Positions 47,801 to 56,147 of a DNA stretch of 64,000 nt are shown piece after piece. The notes under the pieces were generated by a model. The model was not told the DNA's origin and made no database searches. It saw nothing but the letters and a program-made list of their open reading frames with translations. Numbering within the stretch: the first letter of the stretch is position 1; each line of letters starts with the position of its first letter. Source of the stretch: Chitinophaga dinghuensis (GTDB lineage Bacteria; Bacteroidota; Bacteroidia; Chitinophagales; Chitinophagaceae); assembly GCF_003259435.1 (NCBI RefSeq), contig NZ_QLMA01000005.1, positions 62,001 to 126,000 of the forward strand. Reading direction: 5' to 3'. Position numbers and translations under genes: made by a program.

Positions 47801-47963
47801 TCAGGTTTTTCTGTTTTACCAGGATATCGCGTGGAAGGCCTTGTACGATTACGAAGGCCATGCCTGAGCGGGTTACTTCCACCACGCCTTTGTAGGTTTT
47901 TTTCTGGCCTCCGCCTCTGTTCTGGCTTCCGCCTCTATTTTTATCTTTCTTCTTTTTACTCAT
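44883..47963 (-). CDS. rnr: Ribonuclease R with long Lys/Ala-rich C-terminal tail
   Basis: This 1026-residue protein has the usual RNase R core. Cold-shock-like domains come first, then the RNB catalytic domain with TFTIDPVDAKDFDDAISI (about 212-229) holding the metal Asp residues. HFTSPIRRYPDVLVHR and an S1 domain (about 574-651) follow. It digests structured RNA 3' to 5'. Typical RNase R is 700-810 residues. Here about 300 extra residues are almost only Lys, Ala, Val, Pro and Thr, like histone H1 or AlgP tails, and include a 29-residue repeat. The tail probably binds nucleic acid. It lies between lpxK and the polyprenyl synthase, with 16-18 nt gaps. Confidence 0.96.
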   Translation of the reverse strand: MSKKKKDKNRGGSQNRGGGQKKTYKGVVEVTRSGMAFVIVQGLPRDILVKQKNLNTALDKDEVLVDIIKPARSGSRMEGVITDIIKRSKTEFTGTLQVSKNFGFLIPEKGMFMPDIYIPANSLGEARTGDKAVVKIVAWGEKSRKPVGEIVEILDASNTNDLAMKEILIEAGFPLNFPKEALEELNHIPDTITEAEVRKRRDCREILTFTIDPVDAKDFDDAISIRPLKNGLYEIGVHIADVSHYVLPGTELDKEAEKRANSVYLPDRVLPMLPEKISNELCSLRPHEDKYTFSAIFQMNEKGEVKQHWIGRTVIHSAHRFTYEDVQDIIESQEGPYKQEILLLNKIAQTLRKDRFSKGAINFSSQEVRFKLDETGKPIGIVIKESKEAHQLIEEMMLLANRTVAAYVAKIKVNKQPVPFPYRVHDTPDPEKLKVFASFANKFGYRFDLSSPDNIASSFNRMLELVKGKPEQHVLETLGIRTMAKAAYTIDNVGHYGLGFEDYCHFTSPIRRYPDVLVHRVLAECLANDIHPNKQMEKECKHCSEMERKAMEAERAANKYKQVEYMQQFIGETFTGVISGVAHFGFWVETVDTKCEGLVSVHNLNKKEDFVFNEAEYALVGSSSGRRFRIGQEVEIRVVAANLAKRQLDYELEEELQTSMQPRMQQPKQVVQHQQQHPGKKKKKKDKQRNFIPQPVVKTEIGNGADMPPVDLPVISESIITPPEVPANLQPHIQPASTAVAPASTDGLTGIVKPAATPKKAKGNKKAVEDKPVVKETPVAPKAAASKKVAKDTKKAVVEKPVVKQTPVAPKATAPKKVAKDTKKAVVEKPVVKEIPVASKAAAPKKAAKGTKKTVAVKPAVKQAAVASKAKVKAKKAEAPAPAKKVAAGKVAPKATKAATTTKKVAAPKKAAAKKAVVSKPANKKVAAKKAVPAKKTVVAPANKKAAAPKKKAATTVKKAATTKATPKKAVAVKVAAKKAAAKPAPKKAVPKKATTSKVAPKKAAPKKAAAKKATGKKGNTVKKKK
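45390..45690 (-). repeat. 87-bp in-frame repeats encoding the RNase R tail
   Basis: Near-identical blocks recur at 87-nt steps (about 45393, 45480, 45567 and a partial unit at 45654). They encode a unit of the form KKAVVEKPVVKxTPVAPKA followed by APKKVAKDT. The period of 29 codons keeps frame, so copy number can change without breaking the gene. Confidence 0.85.
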
Positions 47964-47979
47964 GTTTCAGGGTAGTTCT

Positions 47980-49050
47980 TCATTGATTGGTTGCAGGGTA
48001 ATATCTGCTGACGTAATCAAAAATAAAATTATTAAATGTTTCCTGCGCGCCGAAAAGGAACGCAATTTCTACAGGCATAACAGCCATGTGCAGGTTTTGT
48101 TCTGTCAGTGTTTTCTTCAGTAAATGCAGCCTCACGGCGTCTTTCTCGGTGGTCACTACTATCTTGTTTTTACCTGGAAGATCATCCAGTTCCTTCCTGA
48201 TCTTTGCTATATCTTTTTCAGAATAATAGTAATGATCCGGGAATGGTAACAGGAAAACCTGATCAAATGAAGATCTGAGCTTTTCCAGCAGTGGCTCAGG
48301 TCTTGCGATACCGCATGTCAGCAAAACGGTCGTATCTGCTGCCAGTTGTACCGGCTCATGCGTAATCAGGTCGTACATGGCTCCGTACTGCAAGGTAGTA
48401 AAAAACACCTGCTGATGGGGTAAAGGATTTATTTCTTTTTCAATTGCCTGTTTTTCTGCCAGGGAAAGGGTTGGCGGACATTTAGACACGATAATGCAAT
48501 TCGCCCTCGTATATCCTTGCCTTCCTTCTCGCAGTCGGCCGAAAGGTACTATATGATCCTTTGTAAACCTGCGGTTGTACTCTGTGATCATAATATTCAT
48601 GCCAGGTTTAATGCTACGGTGCTGGAATGCATCATCCAGCAGCACTACCTGGGTGCCTGGTTCGTCCATCAGGAGCTGCGGGATGGCCAGCATGCGTTCT
48701 TCTCCTACAGATACGTGTATATCCGGGAACTTATCATGAAACTGCATGGGTTCATCGCCGATATCAGCGGCGGTAGTATGTTCATCAGCGAGGATATATC
48801 CGCTGCTACGGCGGTTATAGCCTCTGCTGAGGGTGGCTACCTGGAAATGTTCTTTGAGGAGTCGGATCAGATATTCCACATGCGGGGTTTTCCCTGTTCC
48901 TCCTACGGAGAGATTCCCGGCTGCGATGGTAGGAATGTCAAATTCAACGGCCGTCAGCAGGCCTTTGTCATACAGTTTATTGCGAATCCACATCACCAGT
49001 CCGTAGAGCAGGGAGAAGGGATATAGGAGTACTGACAAATATTTGAGCAC
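47980..49050 (-). CDS. lpxK: Tetraacyldisaccharide 4'-kinase
   Basis: This 356-residue lipid A kinase phosphorylates the 4' position of the disaccharide at the inner membrane. An N-terminal hydrophobic helix precedes the P-loop in AAGNLSVGGTGKTPHVEYL (Gly45-Thr55). LLDDAFQHRSIKPGMNIMI holds the conserved DDAFQHR block. It starts 1 nt after the cycloligase stop, so it is translated in the same operon. Confidence 0.96.
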   Translation of the reverse strand: MLKYLSVLLYPFSLLYGLVMWIRNKLYDKGLLTAVEFDIPTIAAGNLSVGGTGKTPHVEYLIRLLKEHFQVATLSRGYNRRSSGYILADEHTTAADIGDEPMQFHDKFPDIHVSVGEERMLAIPQLLMDEPGTQVVLLDDAFQHRSIKPGMNIMITEYNRRFTKDHIVPFGRLREGRQGYTRANCIIVSKCPPTLSLAEKQAIEKEINPLPHQQVFFTTLQYGAMYDLITHEPVQLAADTTVLLTCGIARPEPLLEKLRSSFDQVFLLPFPDHYYYSEKDIAKIRKELDDLPGKNKIVVTTEKDAVRLHLLKKTLTEQNLHMAVMPVEIAFLFGAQETFNNFIFDYVSRYYPATNQ

Positions 49051-49051
49051 G

Positions 49052-49636
49052 TTAGTCTTTTTTAGAAAAATGATAAATATTCTCCGGGGTCACCACTGTT
49101 TGCAGGGCAATATCGCCCGCATTGGTATCCGGAATTTCCCGAATTGGTTCAAAGAGGGAAAGGCCGATGGTTTGTACATCCGGCCGACATTCCTGCAGGA
49201 ATCGGTCGTACATACCTTTGCCATATCCTACCCGATGGCCGGTGTGATCGAATGCCAGCAAAGGCACGAACACCAGGTCTATCTGTGGTGGGGTCACGGT
49301 TTCGCCGGCAGCTGGTTCTGTGATCCCATAACTGTTTTTTACAAGTGGAGTATCTTGTTCCCAGAGGAAATGTGTCATCGTGGCGGTTTGCATGTCGGAC
49401 CGGGAGAGTACCCATCGTAGTTGTGGGTACTGGGTGCGCAATGCCTCAATGATAGGCCAGGTGTCGGCCTCCTTCTTTTCCAGGATGGGAAGGAATACAT
49501 GGATATATTGCAATCCGGAGAAGTTTAGCTTCAGTACATTGGCCTGCAATGCGGAGTTCAGCCGAGTTGCGGTGGGCTCATCCAGGTTGAGCCTTTGTTC
49601 CAGGAATTGTTTTCGTATATCCTTTTTAGTTGTCAT
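49052..49636 (-). CDS. 5-formyltetrahydrofolate cyclo-ligase
   Basis: This 194-residue protein has IRKQFLEQRLNLDE at the start, and DLVFVPLLAFDHTGHRVGYG with GKGMYDRFL, the ATP/folate-binding signature of the YgfA/Fau/MTHFS family. It converts 5-formyl-THF to methenyl-THF with ATP. Its ATG overlaps the bioD stop by 4 nt. Confidence 0.93.
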   Translation of the reverse strand: MTTKKDIRKQFLEQRLNLDEPTATRLNSALQANVLKLNFSGLQYIHVFLPILEKKEADTWPIIEALRTQYPQLRWVLSRSDMQTATMTHFLWEQDTPLVKNSYGITEPAAGETVTPPQIDLVFVPLLAFDHTGHRVGYGKGMYDRFLQECRPDVQTIGLSLFEPIREIPDTNAGDIALQTVVTPENIYHFSKKD

Positions 49637-50274
49637 TGTAACAGTTGGTACAGCGGACGTGACAACAATTGTGCCTGCTCGCTGATAAATGCCTTTCCGA
49701 CAGCTTCGGCCTGTGGAATGCGTCCTATCCGGGGGATTCCTGACCAGCGGATAATGTCTTCTTCATTGGAGTGCCAGTCGCCGCCAAAGATCCATCCCAT
49801 AACGGGAACGCCTGTATGTTGCAGCATGCGTGCAGTTAGCATGGCATGGTTAATACTGCCAAGATAGTTACGGGCGGCAATTATGACACCTGCATTCATT
49901 TCTTTAATCAGATCCAGGGTAAACATCTCCTCATTGATGGGTACCATTAGTCCGCCAGCGCCTTCTATTACCAATGGGCGGTCGGTGGGAAAGCTGTTAA
50001 GTTGTTGTAAAATTTTCCCGGGTTCGATAATGGTATGTTCCAGCCTGGCTGCCAGATGGGGGGATGCCGGTTCCTCCAGGGCATAGACCTCCGGATGGCA
50101 GACGGATATATGATTGGAAAGTAAGCTTTTAACGGTATTGGTGTCGGTTCCTTCGGCCAGTCCTGTTTGTACGGGCTTCCAGTAATCGGCCTGCAGCGCT
50201 TCTGTCACACAGGCAGCAGTAACGGTTTTACCTACGCCAGTGCCTGTTCCTGTAATAAAAATTCGGTTCATCAT
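49633..50274 (-). CDS. bioD: Dethiobiotin synthase
   Basis: This 213-residue enzyme closes the ureido ring in biotin synthesis using CO2 and ATP. The P-loop is ITGTGTGVGKTVTAACV (about 7-23), WKPVQTGLAEGTDT binds substrate, and VIEGAGGLMVPI is the next conserved block. Start could be either of the two adjacent ATGs (50274, 50271). It heads a five-gene minus-strand operon. No other biotin gene is in the window. Confidence 0.95.
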   Translation of the reverse strand: MMNRIFITGTGTGVGKTVTAACVTEALQADYWKPVQTGLAEGTDTNTVKSLLSNHISVCHPEVYALEEPASPHLAARLEHTIIEPGKILQQLNSFPTDRPLVIEGAGGLMVPINEEMFTLDLIKEMNAGVIIAARNYLGSINHAMLTARMLQHTGVPVMGWIFGGDWHSNEEDIIRWSGIPRIGRIPQAEAVGKAFISEQAQLLSRPLYQLLQ

Positions 50275-50279
50275 TCCGG

Positions 50280-50287
50280 CAAAGATA
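50280..50287 (-). promoter_or_regulatory. -7 promoter element of the bioD operon
   Basis: TATCTTTG on the minus strand, a perfect TAnnTTTG motif, ends only 5 nt before the ATG at 50274. Transcription would begin at or near the start codon, so bioD may be leaderless. Confidence 0.55.
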
Positions 50288-50364
50288 GGGATTCCGGCAA
50301 TGTTTGCTCTGCTGGTGGCATTGAGAAAAAAGCTATCTTAGTAAATGTACAACCTCATAGCATT

Positions 50365-51723
50365 ATGAAATATTGTGAAAACATCCTCGAAACGATTGGC
50401 CATACTCCCTTAGTCAAATTACACCGCGTATCTGCCACCCTGCCATGCCCAGTGTTTGCCAAAGTAGAGTTTTTTAACCCAGGCAACTCCATCAAGGACC
50501 GTATGGCCCTGAAAATGGTGGAAGAAGCCGAGAAAAAAGGTCTGCTCAAGCCCGGCGGCACCATTATCGAAGGCACATCCGGCAATACCGGTATGGGATT
50601 AGCCCTGGCCGCAGTTATCAAAGGTTACAAATGTATCTTCACCACTACCGACAAGCAGTCCAAGGAAAAAGTGGATATCCTCAAAGCGGTAGGCGCAGAA
50701 GTAATTGTTTGTCCTACCAATGTGGAGCCGGAAGATCCCCGCTCCTATTACTCCGTTTCCAAACGCTTGTCTCAGGAAATTCCCAATTCCTTCTATGTCA
50801 ATCAGTACGATAACCTGGCTAACAGGGATGCGCACTATGAACAGACGGGTCCGGAAATCTGGGAACAGACGGATGGAAAAGTGACCCATCTGGTCGTAGC
50901 TACCGGCACAGGCGGTACTGTTACGGGTACAGGTAAATTCCTGAAAGAAAAGAACCCGAATATACAGGTATGGGCGATAGACAGCTATGGCTCCCTGTTG
51001 AAAAAATATTTTGAGACCGGAGAGATTGATATGAACGAAGTATATCCATATATCACAGAAGGTATTGGGGAAGACTTCGTGCCACAGAACTATGATATGG
51101 GCGTTATTGACCGTTTCGAAAAGGTGACGGATAAAGATGGCGCTGTGATGGCCCGCCGTATCACCAAGGAGGAGGGCATTTTTGTGGGTTATTCCGCCGG
51201 TTCAGCTGTGGCTGGGCTGCTCCAGCTGAAAGAGCACCTGAAACCAACGGACGTGGTAGTAGTGATTTTCCATGATCATGGTAGTCGCTATGTGGGGAAA
51301 GTCTACAACGACCAATGGATGATGGAACGCGGCTTCCTGGATGTAAAAACCGTGAAGGATGTGGTAAGCTCCCGTCGTAATCAGCCACTGGTAAGTATTA
51401 CACCGGATGTAAAAGTAAGCGATGTCATTTCCAAAATGAGGAAATATGATATAGAGCACTTACCGGTATTTGAGAATGGAGAGATGATAGGTTCTGTATC
51501 CGAGAATGGTTTGTTTAACAAACTGATTGATGACGTACATCTGAAAGACGCTACGGTCAGAAACGTTATGCAGGCGTCATTCCCGGTTGTCAGTGAAAAT
51601 ACGCCTATTGAGAAATTATCCTTTTACATTAATAAAGAGAACGGCGCTGTTTTAACAAAAGACGAAAGCGGCGATTATCATATTGTTACCAAATACGATA
51701 TTATTCAGGCGCTGGGAAGATAA
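50365..51723 (+). CDS. Cystathionine beta-synthase (PLP domain plus CBS pair)
   Basis: From the ATG at 50365 this is a 452-residue protein starting MKYCENILETIGHTPLVKL; a longer reading from 50167 crosses the divergent promoter region. The PLP lysine is in PGNSIKDRMALKM (K44), EGTSGNTGMGLALA binds phosphate, and ATGTGGTVTGTGKFL is the second glycine loop. Two CBS domains fill the last 115 residues (VSDVISKMRKYDIEHLPVFE and on). There is no N-terminal heme domain. It condenses serine with homocysteine, or acts as a cysteine synthase-like enzyme. Its stop overlaps the next start (TAATG). Confidence 0.92.
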   Translation: MKYCENILETIGHTPLVKLHRVSATLPCPVFAKVEFFNPGNSIKDRMALKMVEEAEKKGLLKPGGTIIEGTSGNTGMGLALAAVIKGYKCIFTTTDKQSKEKVDILKAVGAEVIVCPTNVEPEDPRSYYSVSKRLSQEIPNSFYVNQYDNLANRDAHYEQTGPEIWEQTDGKVTHLVVATGTGGTVTGTGKFLKEKNPNIQVWAIDSYGSLLKKYFETGEIDMNEVYPYITEGIGEDFVPQNYDMGVIDRFEKVTDKDGAVMARRITKEEGIFVGYSAGSAVAGLLQLKEHLKPTDVVVVIFHDHGSRYVGKVYNDQWMMERGFLDVKTVKDVVSSRRNQPLVSITPDVKVSDVISKMRKYDIEHLPVFENGEMIGSVSENGLFNKLIDDVHLKDATVRNVMQASFPVVSENTPIEKLSFYINKENGAVLTKDESGDYHIVTKYDIIQALGR

Positions 51724-52511
51724 TGATGGAATATACAGATCAACTGCAACGTAATGTCGTGCTGGAAAAGGCGCCAGAGAGGATTATCTCTCTGGTGCCT
51801 TCCCAAACGGAGTTGCTTTATTCGCTGGGCCTGGAAGAGCAGGTAGTGGGGATTACGAAGTTTTGTGTACACCCTGACACGTGGTTCAGGACTAAAACCC
51901 GTGTTGGCGGCACTAAGCAAGTTAATATGGATACCATCCGGTCGTTACGTCCGGATTTGATTATTGCCAATAAGGAAGAAAATACGAAGTCGGATATAGA
52001 AGCACTTATGCAGGAATATCCGGTATGGGTAAGCGATATACATACCCTGGAAGATGCTTATGGTATGATGGCTGGCATTGGTGCGATTACGCACACCAGT
52101 AACCGGGCGGCCGCTATGATAGCGGAAATTTCGCAGGATTTCTCCGATCTGCGGCCATTATCAAAGCCTTTAACAGCCGCTTATTTTATTTGGCGGCAAC
52201 CTTGGATGGTAGCGGGCGGAGATACTTTTATTCAGCAGATGTTGAAAGCCTGCGGCATTCAGAATGTTTTCGGGGAGTTGACCCGATATCCTGAAATTAC
52301 GATGGAGCAACTGAAAGCCAGTCATTGCGACCTGGTATTACTTTCCTCTGAGCCTTATCCATTTAAGGAAAAGCATATGTCGGAATTGCAGGAGATATTG
52401 CCGGAGGCCACTATTCAGTTGGTGGACGGCGAATATTTTTCCTGGTATGGCAGCCGGTTAAAAGGGGCTCCCGCCTATTTTTCCGGGCTGATTGCCGCAT
52501 TAGACCAATGA
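51723..52511 (+). CDS. BtuF-like helical-backbone metal/cobalamin receptor protein
   Basis: This 262-residue protein has the periplasmic-binding fold of BtuF/FhuD-type receptors: RIISLVPSQTELLYSLG, VVGITKFCVHP, RTKTRVGGTKQVNMDTIRSL with PDLIIANKEEN. It starts right at a TAATG overlap with the synthase and shows no signal peptide, so it seems cytoplasmic unless the start is misread. No ABC permease or ATPase is near. A role in cobalamin or metal handling tied to sulfur amino acids is possible but unproven. Confidence 0.82.
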   Translation: MMEYTDQLQRNVVLEKAPERIISLVPSQTELLYSLGLEEQVVGITKFCVHPDTWFRTKTRVGGTKQVNMDTIRSLRPDLIIANKEENTKSDIEALMQEYPVWVSDIHTLEDAYGMMAGIGAITHTSNRAAAMIAEISQDFSDLRPLSKPLTAAYFIWRQPWMVAGGDTFIQQMLKACGIQNVFGELTRYPEITMEQLKASHCDLVLLSSEPYPFKEKHMSELQEILPEATIQLVDGEYFSWYGSRLKGAPAYFSGLIAALDQ

Positions 52512-52536
52512 TATTCTACCCTGTCTCTGACTGTTA

Positions 52537-53352
52537 TTAATGATTTTGCAGGAAGTCGATTACCCAGGCTGCAAAGTAAGGGGATCGAACAGTACTGTTA
52601 TGATCGCCGGTGACTGTTGCGTGCATGCCGGTGGGCATCATGGCTGCGAGTGCGCCGCCAGTATCGTTATCCTCGTCTTTATCGCCGCCAATTACCAGTA
52701 CTGGTTTATGAATGCCTGCCAGTTCCTGTGGCGTAGAAGCAGGTTGTTCTTTTTGCTGCAGGGCCAGTGCTTGCTGGTCTAACCCTGCCGACTGTACGTT
52801 TTTCACCATTGCTGCCAGTTCAGGTACATTTTCGCCGGAGAGTGCGCGATAGAAAAGCCATCGCCGTGGCCAGCCGGGGTTGGTGAAGGCAGTGCCCATT
52901 CCGCCCATTACGCCGCAGCGCACGCGATTATCCAGGAGGAGTACGCGGGAAGCGATGATGGCGCCACGGGAATATCCTACTATTTTATAGGCGTTCAGGT
53001 GCAGATGGTCTGCCAAAGCCATGATATCGCGGGCTTCCGCATCATTGGCGTAGGCGTTCTCTTCATGAGGTTTATCAGACAGGCCGTTGCCGCGCAGGTC
53101 TGGAGTAATTACACAATATCCCTGACGAATCAGGGAGTCGTACAGCGGGTACTTGAACCACGCGTCTCCCTGCTGCATAAATCCATGCAGGAGTATTACC
53201 GGCGTTCCTTTTCCCTTGATAGTAAAGTGAATACGGGTATGATCGAAGGAAGCATAGCTGCCGGAAGAATCTGGCGGGATAGTAGCAAAAGTAGTTGTAG
53301 CAAGACACATGATCATCCAGACCAGCAGGCATTTCCTGAAGCGAGGTTGCAT
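52537..53352 (-). CDS. Secreted alpha/beta hydrolase
   Basis: This 271-residue protein has a signal peptide (CLLVWMIMCLATTTFA) and an alpha/beta hydrolase core: VILLHGFMQQGDAWF with the oxyanion region, the nucleophile in VGYSRGAIIA, an Asp in VIGGDKDEDND and a His near VTGDHNSTV. It probably acts in the periplasm on an ester or similar bond; the substrate is unknown. It converges with the BtuF-like gene and diverges from fba. Confidence 0.87.
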   Translation of the reverse strand: MQPRFRKCLLVWMIMCLATTTFATIPPDSSGSYASFDHTRIHFTIKGKGTPVILLHGFMQQGDAWFKYPLYDSLIRQGYCVITPDLRGNGLSDKPHEENAYANDAEARDIMALADHLHLNAYKIVGYSRGAIIASRVLLLDNRVRCGVMGGMGTAFTNPGWPRRWLFYRALSGENVPELAAMVKNVQSAGLDQQALALQQKEQPASTPQELAGIHKPVLVIGGDKDEDNDTGGALAAMMPTGMHATVTGDHNSTVRSPYFAAWVIDFLQNH

Positions 53353-53449
53353 AGTATTGGGTTTTCAGACGTAAAAGATACGATTAACGACAAACCATTT
53401 AAAGGTAGTGTAAAATCTGAAATCGTTATAAATCTTCTCATTAACTCCT

Positions 53450-53457
53450 TATATTTG
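53450..53457 (+). promoter_or_regulatory. -7 promoter element of fba
   Basis: TATATTTG is a perfect TAnnTTTG motif 30 nt before the start of the aldolase gene. The -33 element is weak. Confidence 0.6.
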
Positions 53458-53487
53458 CTTTCCTAAAAATCAAATATCTTTTAGAGT

Positions 53488-54555
53488 ATGGGAAAATACA
53501 GAGCTGGCGTATTATTCGGCGAAGAGCTGGATGCGCTGTATAACGATGCCAAAGACAACGGATTTGCTATGCCTGCTGTGAACGTGGTAGGAACTAACTC
53601 CGTAAACGCAGTACTGGAAACAGCAGCAAAGGTGAATTCACCGGTAATTATACAGTTTTCCAACGGCGGTGCGCAATTCTTCGCTGGTAAAGGAATGCCT
53701 AACGATAAACTGCAGGCGAATATTGCAGGTGGCATTTCCGGCGCGAAGCATGTGCATGAAGTGGCAAAATATTACGGTGTGCCAGTAGTACTGCATACAG
53801 ACCATGCTGCTAAAAAATGGCTGCCATGGATCGACGGTCTGCTGACTGCCGGTGAAGAATATTTCAAACTGCACGGTCATCCGCTGTACAGCTCTCACAT
53901 GCTGGATCTGTCTGAAGAGCCGCTGCACGAAAATATCGAGATCTCTCACAAATACTTTGAGAGAATGAACAAACTGGGTATGTCTATCGAAATCGAACTG
54001 GGTGTAACCGGTGGTGAAGAAGATGGCGTAGACAATTCCGGCGTAGACAATTCCAAACTCTATACTCAGCCTGAAGATGTAGCGCATGCATATGAAGTAC
54101 TGTCTAAAGTAGGTAACCGTTTCACAGTGGCTGCTGCTTTCGGTAACGTACACGGCGTATACAGCCCAGGTAACGTAGAACTGCGTCCGGTGATCCTGCA
54201 CAACAGCCAGGAGTTCATCCAGCAGAAATTCGGCACCAAAGCAAAACCAGTTTACTATGTATTCCATGGCGGTAGCGGTTCTCCAAAGCACCAGATTGCA
54301 GAAGCACTGGGTTATGGCGTTATCAAAATGAACATCGATACCGATATGCAGTGGGCATTCTGGGAAGGTGTACACGATTTCTACGAAGCGAAGAAAGAAT
54401 ATCTGCAAGGCCAGCTGGGTAACCCAGAAGGTGCAGATAAACCAAACAAAAAATACTATGATCCACGCGTTTGGCTGCGCAAAGGGGAAGAAACCTTTGT
54501 TAAGCGTCTGGAAGAGGCTTTCCATGATCTGAACTGTATCAACAGAAACGCTTAA
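53488..54555 (+). CDS. fba: Class II fructose-bisphosphate aldolase
   Basis: This 355-residue zinc enzyme cleaves fructose 1,6-bisphosphate in glycolysis. VVLHTDHAAKKWLPWIDG holds the Asp and zinc-ligand His, SIEIELGVTGGEEDGVDN is the second metal-site block, FGNVHGVYSPGNVEL and FHGGSGSPKHQIAEAL follow with a zinc His and the phosphate loop. The length and inserted loops match the longer (type A) class II enzymes of E. coli and yeast. It is a single-gene unit with its own promoter and terminator. Confidence 0.97.
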   Translation: MGKYRAGVLFGEELDALYNDAKDNGFAMPAVNVVGTNSVNAVLETAAKVNSPVIIQFSNGGAQFFAGKGMPNDKLQANIAGGISGAKHVHEVAKYYGVPVVLHTDHAAKKWLPWIDGLLTAGEEYFKLHGHPLYSSHMLDLSEEPLHENIEISHKYFERMNKLGMSIEIELGVTGGEEDGVDNSGVDNSKLYTQPEDVAHAYEVLSKVGNRFTVAAAFGNVHGVYSPGNVELRPVILHNSQEFIQQKFGTKAKPVYYVFHGGSGSPKHQIAEALGYGVIKMNIDTDMQWAFWEGVHDFYEAKKEYLQGQLGNPEGADKPNKKYYDPRVWLRKGEETFVKRLEEAFHDLNCINRNA

Positions 54556-54577
54556 TATATTCTTTGTACATTTTTTT

Positions 54578-54624
54578 AGGAGAGGATCTGGTTGAAACCG
54601 CAGGTTTTGACCAGATCCTCTCCT
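54578..54624 (+). terminator. Terminator after fba
   Basis: AGGAGAGGATCTGGT pairs perfectly with ACCAGATCCTCTCCT; the loop can fold further (AAACC/GGTTT). It begins 22 nt after the fba stop. No T-run follows directly, but the stem is 15 bp. Confidence 0.75.
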
Positions 54625-54752
54625 AATTTATTGGTGGATGCAGCATCTTTTTAATTATATGTAACTTATTATACTATAATTATTTGATTTTTTACTTAAA
54701 TAATTCATTAATTCGTATCTTGCACCACTATTTTCTAATCTAACAGAAGAAT

Positions 54753-55601
54753 ATGTCAAGCTGGTTTAAGCGAATTAAACAAGGCATTTCCACCTCCACC
54801 AGTGAGAAGAAAGAAGCTCCTGATGGTTTATGGCACAAATGCCCTAACTGTAAAAAAACCACCACTGTTAAGGATCTGAAGGAGCATTTTTATGTTTGTG
54901 ATAAGTGTAATTATCATAATCGTATCAACTCCGCTGAGTACTTTGAGATCATTTTCGACAACAATCAGTTCGAAGAACTGTTCCCCAATATTTACCCAAC
55001 TGATTTTCTGGGCTTTAAAGACTTGAAGCCCTATGGTGACAGGCTTAAAGATGCGCAGAAAAAATCAGGTCTGAAAGACGCCATGACAGTTGGCGCTGGG
55101 CAGGTACTGGGAAATGACTTGGTGGTGGCTTGTATGGACTTCAACTTCATCGGCGGTTCCATGGGTTCTGTTGTTGGAGAGAAGATTTCAAGGGCTATTG
55201 ATTATTGCATTGTGCATAAAATGCCACTGATGATTATATCTAAATCTGGTGGCGCGCGTATGATGGAGAGTGCATTTTCTCTGATGCAGATGGCAAAAAC
55301 ATCCGCTAAACTGACACAGCTGGCAAATGCAAGACTTCCTTACATCTCCCTGATGACTGATCCTACCACTGGTGGCGTGACGGCATCTTACGCGATGCTG
55401 GGCGATTTCAACATTGCAGAACCGGGCGCACTGATCGGCTTTGCAGGTCCAAGGATCATCAAGGAAACTATTAAGAAAGATCTCCCTGAAGGATTCCAGA
55501 GCGCTGAGTTCCTGTTGGATCACGGTTTCCTGGATTTCATCATGGACAGAAAAGAATTGAAGACCAAACTGGCAACAGTACTGGCACTGTTCAAAAAATA
55601 A
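54753..55601 (+). CDS. accD: Acetyl-CoA carboxylase carboxyltransferase subunit beta
   Basis: This 282-residue subunit transfers the carboxyl group from biotin to acetyl-CoA, the first step of fatty acid synthesis. The N-terminal zinc ribbon uses C30, C33, C49 and C52 (WHKCPNCKK and YVCDKCNYH). The crotonase-like core has [35 protein letters not shown] and [17 protein letters not shown]. AccA is not in the window. Confidence 0.97.
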   Translation: MSSWFKRIKQGISTSTSEKKEAPDGLWHKCPNCKKTTTVKDLKEHFYVCDKCNYHNRINSAEYFEIIFDNNQFEELFPNIYPTDFLGFKDLKPYGDRLKDAQKKSGLKDAMTVGAGQVLGNDLVVACMDFNFIGGSMGSVVGEKISRAIDYCIVHKMPLMIISKSGGARMMESAFSLMQMAKTSAKLTQLANARLPYISLMTDPTTGGVTASYAMLGDFNIAEPGALIGFAGPRIIKETIKKDLPEGFQSAEFLLDHGFLDFIMDRKELKTKLATVLALFKK

Positions 55602-55613
55602 ACATTACATTGT

Positions 55614-55665
55614 ATGCTTTATGGATTTGCAGTCGTCAGACTACCAAATCCATAAAGCATTTTTG
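55614..55665 (+). terminator. Terminator between accD and smpB
   Basis: A perfect 16-bp stem (ATGCTTTATGGATTTG / CAAATCCATAAAGCAT) is followed by TTTTTG. It starts 12 nt after accD. Confidence 0.9.
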
Positions 55666-55677
55666 TAATCATACACT

Positions 55678-56115
55678 ATGGCAGAATTAAGAAACAGATC
55701 GGCATATTTTGAGTACGCAATAGAAGACAAGTATATTGCTGGCATAGTATTAACCGGAACGGAGATTAAATCAATCCGTGCCGGCAGAGTGAGCTTTAAT
55801 GATGCATTCTGCTACTTCTCCAAAGGAGAGTTGTTTGTTAAAAGCCTGCATATTGCAGAGTACTCCCACGGTACCGCAGCCAATCATGATCCCCTGCGGG
55901 AACGCAAATTATTACTGACTAAGAAAGAACTCCGCAAACTGGAGAACAAAATGAAGGAAAGAGGTTATACCATTATCCCTTTACGTATGTTCATCACCGA
56001 GAAGAGTTTGGCGAAGATGGAAATAGGCCTGGGTAAGGGTAAGAAACTCCATGATAAGAGAGATTCCATCAAACAGCGTGAGTCGGAAAGAGAGTTGAGA
56101 CGTCAATATAAATAG
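55678..56115 (+). CDS. smpB: SsrA-binding protein SmpB
   Basis: This 145-residue protein binds tmRNA and brings it to stalled ribosomes. YFEYAIEDKYIAGIVLTGTEIKSIR, AYCYFSKGELFVKSLHIAEY-like block, HDPLRERKLLL and the basic C-terminal tail (KKLHDKRDSIKQRESERELR) are all present. The start is 18 nt after the hairpin, so it has its own promoter or relies on read-through. The tmRNA gene is not in the window. Confidence 0.97.
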   Translation: MAELRNRSAYFEYAIEDKYIAGIVLTGTEIKSIRAGRVSFNDAFCYFSKGELFVKSLHIAEYSHGTAANHDPLRERKLLLTKKELRKLENKMKERGYTIIPLRMFITEKSLAKMEIGLGKGKKLHDKRDSIKQRESERELRRQYK

Positions 56116-56147
56116 TCATCAGCATTATCCCATAAACCCGAATTCCA

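Noticed and set aside
53638-54525. 295-codon minus-strand ORF opposite the aldolase gene
   Set aside because: Shadow of a highly biased conserved gene; the sequence resembles no family and the aldolase is unmistakable.
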